Assembly: GCF_900016645.1 (NCBI RefSeq)
Contig: NZ_CDGJ01000036.1
DNA length: 64,000 bases
Strand: one strand, 5' to 3'
Origin: Acididesulfobacillus acetoxydans
Lineage (GTDB): Bacteria; Bacillota; Desulfitobacteriia; Desulfitobacteriales; Desulfitobacteriaceae
Shown: positions 45,130 through 53,464 of the stretch, one piece after another
Numbering within the stretch: position 1 is the stretch's first letter
How the letters are laid out: each line of letters starts with the position of its first letter
The notes under the pieces: generated by a model
Seen by the model: only the letters and a program-made list of their open reading frames with translations
Database searches by the model: none
What the model was told of the DNA's origin: nothing
Program-made: the position numbers and the translations under genes

Positions 45130-46950
45130 ATGGCAGTCCCATCGGAGACAGACAATTTACTGACGGTTGAGAATTTGTCCGTGCAGGTGGGAAGTTTTCA
45201 ACTGCGGAATATCACGCTTCGCCTTCAGCGCGGGCAGGTTCTTGTGATCTTGGGCGCCAGTGGCTCCGGTAAGTCTGTCCTTTTGGAGAGTGTGGCCGGT
45301 TTTAACCGGTCTGCCACAGGACGGATTTGGCTTGGCGGTCGGGAGGTGACGCACTATCCGCCGGAAACGCGTCAGATCGGTTTTATGTTTCAGGATTATG
45401 CCCTTTTTCCCCATCTGAGTGTGCGAGAGAATATTCTCTTCTCAAAGAGATTTCTGGGAGCGTATCGTTCGAGTATTTTTGGCTCATGGCTGACAAGGCG
45501 TTTAAGCAAAGTTTCGGGTATTTCCGAAAGTGGGCCCGGCCCGGGGCTTGGACAGGATGAAAGGGATTTGGCTGGGAAACCGCCAAGATCCCTTGTGCTC
45601 CCATGTCCGGAGGTAAACCAACAGGGTGAGGGGACGCAGGCTGAGAACGGCCGGTTTAACAAATGGCCGGAGTCTGAAGGCTCCGAGCCGTTTAGCTTTA
45701 CTGGGATTGTCGAAACCCTGCGGATAGAACATCTGTTGGAACGATATCCGGGCCAATTAAGCGGGGGAGAAAAACAGCGTGTGGCTCTTGCGAGGGTTCT
45801 CATCCAGCAGCCGAAGCTTTTCCTTTTTGATGAGCCTATGTCAGCTTTGGATGCACGCACACGGGAGGAACTGCGCGCCGAATTGAGCAGGATTCTTAAA
45901 ACGCTGAAACTGACGGCTATTTATGTGACCCATGATCAGGCAGAGGCTTGGGCCCTAGCCGATCAAGTGTGCATCCTGCGGCAGGGTCGGGTGGTTCAGA
46001 CAGGAAAGACGGAAGACGTCTTCTACCATCCTGCGGACGTGGCGACTGCCAGGTTTATCGGGATGGATAATATCCTGAAAGGGAAATTCTGTTCGGTGCA
46101 GCACCGGGTTGGAAAAACCGGCATCCGCGGGCCGGGGAGAGGTTGCGAACAAGTGGACACATTGCCGCGGGAGGTCGAGGTGCCGGGTCTGGGGTATTTC
46201 TTGACCGAAAGCTCGCTTCCGCAGGCGTATCCTCGACGTGAAATTGGGGAAGCGGGGGAAAGGCACACCCATTCGCCAAGCGGAAAAGAGGAGGAAGACG
46301 CGCCTAAGGGGGCTCATAGAGCGTCAGAGAGTCATGAAACAAAAGGGGCCGATCAAGCCAGAGAAGTTAGGGAGGACCATGAAGCCGGAGGGTCAGGGCG
46401 AGGTGATGAAACCAGGGTAACTAAACGTACGGAAACTCGCGGCGCGAAAGGAGTTCATGCGACTGAGGAAGCTCAGGAGGCAAGGACAAATCCACGGGTC
46501 GAGAAAGATCCGCGGGCCGCAGAAGATCCGCGGGCCGCAGAAGATCCGCGGGCCGAAGACGATCCGAAGGTTGAAGAAGATCCGCAGGCAGGGGAAGTCT
46601 ATTTGGGTATCCGTCCGGAGGATATCGTGGTTGAAGGCCTCAAGTCTGACCGGCGGCTCTTTGCGCGAGCGGCCGGAGGAGAACACAGCCCTTGGTTCGG
46701 CGCCGAATCGGTGGGCAGAGGTCGCGATGGGGTCTCTCACAGGAATACGATACTGACGGATGAGGCCAATTACGTCCAGGCGGTGGTCGAGGAAATAACG
46801 CCTTGGGGTATTTTATGTAAGCTGCATTTCGCGGAACCGGCCGGACTAACGGCCTTGGTTCTCAAACAGCAAGTACAAGGCTTGGGATTAGACAGAAGTG
46901 CCAGGGTGCGACTCTATTTTCCACCGGGACAGCTGCACGTGATGCGTTAA
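45130..46950 (+). CDS. wtpC: Tungstate/molybdate ABC transporter ATPase, WtpC-like, with two large insertions
   Basis: ATPase of the importer. Walker A GASGSGKS (42-49), Q-loop 'FMFQDYALFPHLSVREN' (86-101), signature LSGGEKQ (210-216), Walker B 'LFLFDEP' (230-236) and switch His268 are intact, and a C-terminal regulatory part ('YLGIRPEDIVVEG', then a TOBE/MOP-like end) is present. At 606 residues it is far longer than the usual 340-360. One insertion of about 80 residues sits between Q-loop and signature (about 108-190), the other, about 120 charged residues, in the C-terminal domain (about 370-488), ending in five 18-bp DNA repeats. The catalytic residues suggest it still works. Confidence 0.88.
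   Translation: MAVPSETDNLLTVENLSVQVGSFQLRNITLRLQRGQVLVILGASGSGKSVLLESVAGFNRSATGRIWLGGREVTHYPPETRQIGFMFQDYALFPHLSVRENILFSKRFLGAYRSSIFGSWLTRRLSKVSGISESGPGPGLGQDERDLAGKPPRSLVLPCPEVNQQGEGTQAENGRFNKWPESEGSEPFSFTGIVETLRIEHLLERYPGQLSGGEKQRVALARVLIQQPKLFLFDEPMSALDARTREELRAELSRILKTLKLTAIYVTHDQAEAWALADQVCILRQGRVVQTGKTEDVFYHPADVATARFIGMDNILKGKFCSVQHRVGKTGIRGPGRGCEQVDTLPREVEVPGLGYFLTESSLPQAYPRREIGEAGERHTHSPSGKEEEDAPKGAHRASESHETKGADQAREVREDHEAGGSGRGDETRVTKRTETRGAKGVHATEEAQEARTNPRVEKDPRAAEDPRAAEDPRAEDDPKVEEDPQAGEVYLGIRPEDIVVEGLKSDRRLFARAAGGEHSPWFGAESVGRGRDGVSHRNTILTDEANYVQAVVEEITPWGILCKLHFAEPAGLTALVLKQQVQGLGLDRSARVRLYFPPGQLHVMR
46507..46596 (+). repeat. 18-bp coding tandem repeat inside wtpC
   Basis: Five units on the pattern GATCCGCGGGCCGCAGAA, starting at 46507, 46525, 46543, 46561 and 46579; the first two are identical, the others diverge. 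Each encodes six residues (D-P-R-A-A-E), so copy-number change would keep the frame. Confidence 0.92.
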
Positions 46951-47296
46951 TGGGCCTAGTCTCCATTCTGACGGATTGCATCGTGCGCGCTGGCCAAGCT
47001 GCGCTATCCCCAGAGAATTTGGCGGTGATCCCGCTGCCTCGGCCTTGACAGAGGCTTGCTCTCCCGATTGGTCTGATGCACATCCGCCATGGACCGCCAG
47101 CGACTACGCCATATGAGATATCTCAGGCTTGTTCATGGTATGGACGCGTGGCATTCTGAACCGGGATGGCGGGCGAAGAAGTCGTGCCAGTAACCGGCGC
47201 CGGAGACACGAAGGTAGCACAGGTTAAAGATCTTTTTTCGTTATCGTCCCGAAGTCTTTGCGTTGGCCCCATTATATTGAGAGAGTAGGCGGCAAA
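46951..47296. other. Intergenic region with decayed sequence
   Basis: No intact gene in 346 bases. On the minus strand a short open stretch reading L-C-Y-L-R-V-S-G-A-G-Y-W-H-D-F-F-A-R-H-P (about 47142-47228) looks protein-like and may be a remnant, but I do not recognise it. Composition differs from the wtp operon, consistent with the border of an inserted or rearranged stretch. Confidence 0.35.
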
Positions 47297-47700
47297 ATGA
47301 AGCAAGTCTATGATCAAAAGAGAACAGAGAGCTACGACAAATTCTACGATACCGCAGAAGGTCGTATTGTTGGACGAATTGAAAAGGAAACCATCTATTC
47401 TTGTCTAGAACCAGGAACGGGTTTGAAGGTGCTTGATATTGGCTGCGGTACCGGTCGCTATTCTATAGATCTTGCCAGAATGGTTTTAGAGGTTACTGGG
47501 GTTGATGTTTCAACGGCAATGTTGGAAAAGGCTCAGTTAAAGGCAACTGAGGCTGGGGCATCTATCCAGTTTGTTGAAGCAGATGCTCAATGCCTGCCCT
47601 TTGGCGATGAGACATTTGATTTGGTGTTGTCAGTAGACTCAATGGAGTGGGTTTCGGGTTTTCCCGCATCCTTGCAGGAAGCATTCCGAGTGTTGGAAGT
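47297..47700 (+). pseudogene. SAM-dependent methyltransferase, 3' part lost at a transposase junction
   Basis: The N-terminal 134 codons are a good class I methyltransferase: 'YDKFYDTAEGRIVGRIE', SAM motif 'VLDIGCGTGRYSIDLA' near residue 48, 'VTGVDVSTAMLEKAQLKA' and 'AQCLPFGDETFDLVLSVDSMEWV' near 100. The sequence then reaches 'EAFRVLEVG', where relatives continue with P-G-G and another 80-100 residues, but here it runs directly into transposase sequence near 47700 and stops at 47737. It is truncated by insertion, deletion or misassembly. Confidence 0.82.
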
Positions 47701-48338
47701 TGGGGCGGGTCGTGAGTGTGGCGGAAGCCAAGCGTGATGCCCATACCCGCGCCAAGCACCTGGAGAAGCTGAAGCAGAAGCTCGCGAAGCTGAAGGAGCT
47801 GGACGGAGAAGCGCACACCAAAGCNCACTGTGCCCTCTACAGCCATATCGTCTACAAGCGATATTTGCAAATCGATGCTAAAGGCAACCTTAGGATTAAC
47901 CAGAAAGCGGTCAAAGCCGCGGAAAGGNTGGACGGGAAATACCTTATCCGCACCTCGGATGACACCNTCTCCATAGAGGATATCACCTTGGGCTTCAAAC
48001 AGCTTTGGGAAGTGGAGCGGGCTTTTCGCACGCTCAAAACGACTCTGGAGCTACGGCCTGTTTACCACCGAAAAGACGATCGGATCTGTGCCCATGTCCT
48101 GCTGTGTTGGCTGGCTTTGCTCCTGGTACGCCTGGCAGAAGTAGAGACTCAACAAACNTGGGCCAACCTTCGTTTCGAACTGGAGAAAATTTATCTCGTC
48201 GAGTGGGAATCGACGGACGGGAAAGTCTTTCAAAGGACAGAATTAACCCACGAGCAAACGGGTATTTTTCCAGCACTCAAATTGCCGGAACCCCCGAGAA
48301 TATGGGATATTTCGCTTCCCAAGGGGCAAAAAGTGTAG
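47700..48338 (+). pseudogene. IS4/IS1634-type transposase, C-terminal fragment
   Basis: About 212 codons of the C-terminal half of a DDE transposase: 'YKRYLQIDAKGNLRIN', 'GKYLIRTSDD', then the conserved 'LGFKQLWEVERAFRTLKTTLELRPVYHRKDDRICAHVLLCWLALLLVRLAE' with the catalytic Glu of the Y-(2)-R-(3)-E-(6)-K signature. The N-terminal half with the first two Asp residues is missing. Four ambiguous bases (47826, 47928, 47967, 48158) occur only here, as expected if reads from several IS copies were merged. Confidence 0.87.
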
Positions 48339-48628
48339 GTACACGGTACGTTATCCACAAGTGCCTGAAACCCAGATGCCATAAGGGTTTGAGGCACTTC
48401 CCGTGTCTACGGACTGTCGAAAGCGAGTCAAACTCCCGAGGTTTATCCGCTCAGGGCTTACCGGTGAAATGGAAAATGGCAGACTTAAAGTCCACCGTTT
48501 CACCGTATAAGCCGCAGCAAGCGATGGGGCGCTCCCTCAGCGTTGCCCGATTTATGCTGCCATTAAATCATTGACAAAGTTTTGGATGGTTATTCCATTT
48601 ACACTAAAGAATGTTCACCCCCTTTTCT
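48339..48628 (+). other. Right-hand remainder of the IS fragment and spacer
   Basis: No gene in 290 bases. A 15-bp hairpin with one mismatch (AAGTGCCTGAAACCC around 48360 with its partner near 48390) follows the transposase stop and could be its terminator or the IS end; a second inverted repeat CGGTGAAATGG / CCGTTTCACCG lies near 48460-48510. Confidence 0.4.
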
Positions 48629-48946
48629 TTATTGCTCTATACGCTTTTGGGCCAGAATGTATACCTCATCATCAGCTCTTGCAGAAACCACTATAACTCT
48701 CATGATGTTGTTTACCCGCACAACTTTGTATACTACCCGTAATCCGGGCTTTAATAACTTGATTTTGCAATAGCCTGCCAGGTTTGTACCACTTTTATTA
48801 CTCAGGGATTTTCCGTAGCCGCCTTCACCTTGGGGCAGTGGGTTGACCGCAACTTTATTGATGGCTTTCACCACTTGCAAACGCTGGATGTGGTCAAGTC
48901 GTTTGATATCCTCTAATGCTTCCTTTAAATATTCTACTTTCCACAT
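48629..48946 (-). CDS. RelE/ParE-superfamily toxin
   Basis: Small basic protein of 105 residues with the RelE/ParE fold pattern: 'WKVEYLKEALEDIKRLDHIQRLQVVKAINKV', then 'GTNLAGYCKIKLLKPGLRVVYKVVRVNNIMRVIVVSARADDEVY'. The Arg and Tyr in 'GLRVVYKV' and the C-terminal 'YILAQKR' correspond to the functional end of RelE-type mRNA interferases, so a ribosome-dependent nuclease is more likely than a gyrase poison. It starts two bases after the antitoxin stop, the classic antitoxin-first arrangement. Confidence 0.88.
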   Translation of the reverse strand: MWKVEYLKEALEDIKRLDHIQRLQVVKAINKVAVNPLPQGEGGYGKSLSNKSGTNLAGYCKIKLLKPGLRVVYKVVRVNNIMRVIVVSARADDEVYILAQKRIEQ

Positions 48947-48947
48947 G

Positions 48948-49277
48948 CTATTCGAGTTCCACTTCTACTTCTTTTAGCTCTGCTTCACTTATGCCCAGTT
49001 CCTGCATGGCTTGTTCCGAAGGAACAAAATCGGCACCCTTGGCGTTTTCTAGGCGGTTTTCAGCCTCTACAAGCAAACGGTAATTTTCCATGGTTTCAAG
49101 CATTTGCTCATAGGCTTCTGGTGTGAGCAGCACACAGGTAGGAATATTATTCTTTAGCACAATTTTAAAGCCAGATTCCCGGACTTCTTCAAAAATTTTA
49201 TTGGCTTCGCCCTTATTGAAACGCGAAATTGGCACTAGAGAATTTATTGCACCACTGATGAAATTAGGGTTTAACAT
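48948..49277 (-). CDS. Phd/YefM-type antitoxin
   Basis: Antitoxin partner of the RelE-like protein, 109 residues. The N-terminal half has the Phd/YefM pattern 'LVPISRFNKGEANKIFEEVRESGFKIVLKNNIPTCVLLTPEAYEQML' that folds into the DNA-binding dimer; the acidic C-terminal part ('LGISEAELKEVEVELE') would wrap and block the toxin. ATG 49277 has AAGGGG eight bases upstream (GTG 49286 possible). Two A/T-rich palindromes upstream are probable autoregulatory operators. Confidence 0.88.
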   Translation of the reverse strand: MLNPNFISGAINSLVPISRFNKGEANKIFEEVRESGFKIVLKNNIPTCVLLTPEAYEQMLETMENYRLLVEAENRLENAKGADFVPSEQAMQELGISEAELKEVEVELE

Positions 49278-49325
49278 AAACAGCACCCCTTCTATATAGT
49301 TCCTACTGTTATTTTATGACATGTC

Positions 49326-49348
49326 GATAAATTTATCAATAAATTGAT
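49326..49348. promoter_or_regulatory. Operator palindromes of the toxin-antitoxin operon
   Basis: GATAAATTTATC (49326-49337, perfect) and ATCAAT-AA-ATTGAT (49335-49348) overlap 50-70 bases upstream of the antitoxin start, where Phd/YefM dimers usually bind. Confidence 0.5.
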
Positions 49349-49576
49349 TGATACCATTATACAACGGCAATCTCATTACTGCCATCCATTGTCCGCCCCA
49401 GGGTTTCCCGCCATTGTCAGATTTCCGCGGTGCCGACGGAAGTGCCCCCATAGATCCGGAGCTTCATGGAGGAGAGATCCCATTCTTTGAGGTTGGGGGT
49501 CCGGGACAACTTATAGAGATTTATGATGTTCCTAGATACAGAAAAAGCCAGTGATTAAAAATCAGTGGCTTAAAAA
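49349..49576 (+). other. Probable gene remnant
   Basis: An open stretch ending with a stop at 49554 encodes about 60 residues (…'PELHGGEIPFFEVGGPGQLIEIYDVP'…) with the look of the C-terminus of a larger protein, without its own ribosome site. I do not recognise the family. It adjoins the truncated activator gene, so this stretch seems to be made of broken gene ends. Confidence 0.35.
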
Positions 49577-50107
49577 ATGGTGGCTCAACAGAGTTTTCGG
49601 GCGGATCTTTTTTACCGGTTGAATGTCGTGCCAATTCACATACCTCCGCTACGGGAGCGCCCGGATGATATCGTCCCTTTGTCTATCCATTTCCTGGAGG
49701 TATTTAACCGCAAATACGGCAGGAACATAAGGTTTGAGCCAGACGTTTTATCAGCTTTTGAAAGCCTGCCCTGGCCTGGCAACGTACGGGAATTGGAGAA
49801 TCTGATTGAGCGACTGATCGTCATGAGTGAGGATGAGGTTGTGACCCTCAAGCATTTGCCGTTTAAAGTGAAGACACCCGAACGCCAAGCCCTGGTAATT
49901 CAGGTTAATAAGCCGATATCTTTCAAGAAAGCAGTTCAAATGTTGGAGAAAGAACTTCTGCAAAAGACCATGCAGTCTTACCCCACGACCAGACAAGCGG
50001 CCAAAGTCTTGGGCGTTTCCCATCCAACAATTATCCGGAAACTTCAGAAGTATAAATTGCCTCCTGGCTCAGAGGACAGTGCGGATAGTGCGGATAGTGC
50101 GGAATAG
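49577..50107 (+). pseudogene. C-terminal fragment of a sigma-54-dependent activator
   Basis: The 176 codons start exactly within the AAA+ domain at 'FRADLFYRLNVVPIHIPPLRERPDDI' and continue through '[35 protein letters not shown]' to a TyrR-like helix-turn-helix ('YPTTRQAAKVLGVSHPTIIRKLQKY'). The sensor domain, Walker A/B and GAFTGA loop are missing, so it cannot activate transcription. An ATG with no ribosome site happens to open the fragment. The end encodes S-A-D repeats from a 9-base DNA repeat. It lies directly upstream of the sigma-54 promoter of the bam operon and was probably its regulator. Confidence 0.88.
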
Positions 50108-50258
50108 ATGACTGGAAGCGCGCTAAAGCTCATTTAAAAAATGAAGCAGAACGTCGGCGTAAATACCGTGCGGAAGCCCAAGTCATTAGTGCATCATGAC
50201 AATGCAAACATGACTTAACTGCGAAACGCGGATATAGTAAGGATTGCGCGGAGCGAAG

Positions 50259-50297
50259 ATAAACACCACGACAATGTTGCAGTGGTGTTTATTTTTG
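50259..50297 (+). terminator. Rho-independent terminator
   Basis: ATAAACACCAC (50259-50269) pairs with GTGGTGTTTAT (50282-50292), loop 12, followed by ATTTTTG. It isolates the bam promoter from upstream transcription. Confidence 0.75.
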
Positions 50298-50423
50298 ATT
50301 TCCTGAGACCCTTGGAAGAACTTACGTTTCAGTGACTGCTGACATTGTGCCTGCGGCTGTTGAGAGGGGATTATATACCCTTGGCGATAGACAAGCGTTA
50401 TAACGCGCTTTGATGCAAAAGCA

Positions 50424-50438
50424 TGGCACGATACTTGC
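50424..50438 (+). promoter_or_regulatory. Sigma-54 promoter of the bam operon
   Basis: TGGCAC (50424-50429), GATAC, TTGC (50435-50438) is an exact -24/-12 match. Start of transcription would be near 50450, about 260 bases before bamB. Confidence 0.87.
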
Positions 50439-50712
50439 ATCCATAAATTTCAAAGAGGAATGACCAAGCGCGAAACAACCCGAGCCAAGATACCCGAGCC
50501 AAGATACCCGAGGAGACTCCCAGACCACATCGATGTGGTACCGGCTGAGAGTGAAAACGAGCGAGTGTGCGCTGCAGAGGGATGGGTAAATTGTAACCCA
50601 ACATGGCAAATCCTAACTCAAAACCCGTTGACCCCGGCTTGCCGGAAGTGTACGGGATTTTCCGGGGTGGAAACCAACGAAACGTAAGACTTGCCGGACA
50701 GAGGTGTTGAAA

Positions 50713-52692
50713 ATGAGGTATGCCGAGACAGGGTATAATTTAGAAATTGATCTATCACGTGGAAATATTGAAAGAGTAGAAACGGATCCGGGACTGGCCG
50801 AACGCTTCCTGGGTGGGCTCGGTACGAACGCCAAGATACTTTGGGAGAGGGTTTCTCCGGAAGTTGACCCCTATTCCGAAGACAATCTTCTTATTTTCGG
50901 AGCGGGTCTTTTGACAGGCACGCCCGCTCCCGGCGCTAACCGTACTATTGTCTCCAGTTTTTCCCCTCAGACCAAGTTAATGGCCTATTCCATGATGGGA
51001 GGTTTTTTTGCCCCGGAACTGAAGCATGCCGGTTATGACAAAGTCATTATCAGGGGTCGGTCTCCCGAGATGGTGTACTTGTGGATCAATAATGATAAAG
51101 TTGAATTGCGTGATGCCCGGCATCTTCTGGGGAAAGGCACCTTGGAAACTGCAGAACTTATCCGGCAGGAGTTGAGGGAACCGAATGCCCAAGTGGCGGC
51201 CATCGGTCTGGCCGGCGAAAACAGGGTGTATTATGCTTCCATTGAGCAGGGACGTTCCAGCGCCAGCCGCTTAGGCATGGGCGGTGTCATGGGAGACAAA
51301 AGGTTAAAGGCCATCGCGGTGCGGGGAACCAAGGACGTCAATATAGCCAGACCGGCCGAATTTATGGAGCAGTGCAATGAAATTCTGAAATACGTAAAAT
51401 TTCGGGAAAAACACCCCCTGGGAATGGTGCCGCCTATTTTAGCCGGGCTGGGGTCACCGCAAGAGATGAGAATTCATGATGAGGAGTGGCACACGACAAA
51501 TTTTACCTGGGGCAATGCCCGCCTGCGCCGCAAAGACTTTTGGACCAAGGAAGTCGAACAGAGCTGGAAAGAGACTCAGGAAAAAGCGCGGGAACGATTT
51601 TTAAGCTGCTATAACTGTCCGCTGAGTTGCGGGGCTTCCGTGGCTTACCCCGGGGTTCCCAAATACATGATGAAATGTTATTCCAAACTCACCTACACCA
51701 TGGCAGCCATGTCGGATTTAGATTTCGGCTATAAAATTAATTACAATGCTCAGACCTACGGAGTGGACGGATTCACAACCCCGCAGGTGATTGCCTTTGC
51801 CCTTGAGCTTTATGAAGCCGGTATTTTGACGGACCGGGACCTGCCGGGGATGCCAGCCGGCAGTGAGGAGAGATTTTTTTGGTTACTTGAGAAAATTGTA
51901 CGACGGGAGGGGATCGGGGATGTTTTGGCCAACGGCACCTATTGGGCGGCCAAAGAAATCGGACGGGGTGCAGACGAATATGCTCACAACAATATCAAAA
52001 AACACGAGCAGCTTCCTCTCAAACTGGGGATGCTCAATCCCATCTACTTCCTCATGTATTCTACCGGCGAGAAAATTAACATTACTCAAATCGAGGGGCA
52101 GTTTCCGCAGGCGCCTTTCCCTAAAAGGGAGGAAAGAGAAGAGTTTGTTAAGGACTGGGTCCAGGTTCCGGAGGAAAAGTTTAAACAGTATTTTCTGGAC
52201 TGGGAACCGCGCGGCGAAAATTCCATTCCGTATTACCCCTCGGTAGAAGCTACGTGTGAAATTGTTGACTGGATGGAGAAGATGCACCATATCGACGATT
52301 CCACCGGCATGTGCGCCGGGTTGTCCTCCTTTCCGCTCAAGCCGGCGTATCACTTGCACAATTACCCCAGTTTAATCTCTGCCGCAACCGGGATTGATTT
52401 TGATGAAGCAAAGCTTAAGCAAGCGGCTAAGAGAAACCGGACCTTAATCAGAGCCATCAATGTCAGGAGAGGCTTGAGAAGAGTGGATGAACGTCCGCCC
52501 GAGGATCATTGGAAACACCGCTTTCCCGAGCTCGAAACGAAGCTTTTGGATGCGTATTACCACTTTAAAGGCTGGGACAATCAAGGGGTTCCGACCCGGG
52601 AGTGCCTGAGGGAATTGGGTTTGGATGATGTCGGTGAGGACTTGGAACAGCGAGGAATTACGGGCAATGAGCAAAGTGAAAAAGAAGATTAA
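50713..52692 (+). CDS. bamB: Class II benzoyl-CoA reductase catalytic subunit, tungsten enzyme (BamB)
   Basis: Tungsten-bis-pyranopterin subunit that reduces benzoyl-CoA to the cyclic dienoyl-CoA without ATP. AOR fold, 659 residues from ATG 50713. [4Fe-4S] ligands Cys299, Cys302, Cys306 ('CYNCPLSC') and Cys534 ('DDSTGMCAGLSSFPLKP'). As I recall the Geobacter metallireducens BamB structure, its active site uses Glu251, His255, His260 and Cys322; here Glu251, His255, His260 and Cys322 ('MMKC') occupy the same numbers. Long blocks such as 'MNPIY'-like 'LNPIYFLMYSTGEKINITQIEG' also match from memory. TTG 50704 would add three residues. bamC overlaps its end by 26 bases. Confidence 0.92.
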   Translation: MRYAETGYNLEIDLSRGNIERVETDPGLAERFLGGLGTNAKILWERVSPEVDPYSEDNLLIFGAGLLTGTPAPGANRTIVSSFSPQTKLMAYSMMGGFFAPELKHAGYDKVIIRGRSPEMVYLWINNDKVELRDARHLLGKGTLETAELIRQELREPNAQVAAIGLAGENRVYYASIEQGRSSASRLGMGGVMGDKRLKAIAVRGTKDVNIARPAEFMEQCNEILKYVKFREKHPLGMVPPILAGLGSPQEMRIHDEEWHTTNFTWGNARLRRKDFWTKEVEQSWKETQEKARERFLSCYNCPLSCGASVAYPGVPKYMMKCYSKLTYTMAAMSDLDFGYKINYNAQTYGVDGFTTPQVIAFALELYEAGILTDRDLPGMPAGSEERFFWLLEKIVRREGIGDVLANGTYWAAKEIGRGADEYAHNNIKKHEQLPLKLGMLNPIYFLMYSTGEKINITQIEGQFPQAPFPKREEREEFVKDWVQVPEEKFKQYFLDWEPRGENSIPYYPSVEATCEIVDWMEKMHHIDDSTGMCAGLSSFPLKPAYHLHNYPSLISAATGIDFDEAKLKQAAKRNRTLIRAINVRRGLRRVDERPPEDHWKHRFPELETKLLDAYYHFKGWDNQGVPTRECLRELGLDDVGEDLEQRGITGNEQSEKED

Positions 52693-53206
52693 AACGATCA
52701 AAATCGACGCGGATAAGTGCAACGGCTGCCGGGCTTGTGAGGTGATCTGTGCCTCCTTTCACGCGGCGCCTAAATACAGCAGTAATAACCCGGCCAGGGC
52801 TCGTATCCGGCTAATCCGAGATCCAATCAAAGACATATTTCTGCCGGTGTACGCCGGTGAGTATGTCGCCGCCGAGTGTGCGGGCCGAGACAAATATGTG
52901 ATTAAGGGCAAGGAGTACAGCGAATGTGACTTTTGCCGCGCCTCTTGCCCCTCTAGGGATGTTTTTAAGGAACCCGATTCCGGCCTCCCTCTCAAGTGCG
53001 ACATGTGCGAAGATGACCCGTCACTCAAGGAGCCTTGGTGTGTGCAGTGGTGCTTGGCGGATGCCCTTACCTACGAGGAAAGGGAAGAGGAAGTCGAAGA
53101 AGAGGTCAAGCTGGGCGACATGGAATTGGGCTTGAAAGCCTTGGTTGATAAATATGGGTGGCAGAAGCTGGCAGACAGTATGGCCCGCCTGTCCCAGAAG
53201 GGATAG
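52667..53206 (+). CDS. bamC: Benzoyl-CoA reductase iron-sulfur subunit (BamC)
   Basis: Ferredoxin-like electron-transfer subunit of 179 residues that docks to BamB. Cys groups: 'CNGCRACEVIC' (residues 18-28 region), then 'CAGRDKYV' and 'CDFCRASC', then 'CDMCEDD' with 'WCVQWC'; this is the DMSO-reductase-B-like arrangement for three to four [4Fe-4S] clusters. The C-terminal 40 residues are acidic and cluster-free. ATG 52667 lies inside the 3' end of bamB, so translation is coupled. Confidence 0.88.
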   Translation: MSKVKKKIKTIKIDADKCNGCRACEVICASFHAAPKYSSNNPARARIRLIRDPIKDIFLPVYAGEYVAAECAGRDKYVIKGKEYSECDFCRASCPSRDVFKEPDSGLPLKCDMCEDDPSLKEPWCVQWCLADALTYEEREEEVEEEVKLGDMELGLKALVDKYGWQKLADSMARLSQKG

Positions 53207-53272
53207 GTACGATAGGAGTCCGGAGCGACGAAAATACCTGCGACGTTTGTCAGGGCCGGGCAGGAGTACATT

Positions 53273-53460
53273 CACTCCGGTCTCCGGTCTCCGGTCTTCG
53301 GCCTCCGGTCTTCGGACTCCGGTCTTCGGCCTCCGGTCTCCGGTCTTCGGTCTTCGGTCTCCGGTCTTCGGACTCCGGCCTTCGGTCTTCAGACTCCGGT
53401 CTCCGGACTCAGTTCCGGTTTCTGATTTCTGACTTCCGGCTTCTGACTTCTGATTTCAGG
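53273..53460 (+). repeat. Degenerate CTCCGGTCTTCGG repeat between bamC and bamD
   Basis: About 190 bases of short interleaved units (CTCCGGTC, TTCGGCCTCCGG, TTCGGACTCCGG), passing near 53420 into CTTCTGACTTCTGATTTC units. It is inside the operon, directly before the bamD ribosome site. Confidence 0.85.
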
Positions 53461-53464
53461 GGGG

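Larger units (their letters stand above)
50108..50712 (+). other. Leader region of the bam operon
   Basis: The 605-base gap holds a terminator hairpin (50259-50297), a perfect palindrome GCGTTATAACGC (50395-50406), a short dyad ATGCAAAAGCAT (50413-50424) and a sigma-54 promoter (50424-50438). The transcribed leader of about 260 bases shows no gene. Confidence 0.6.
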
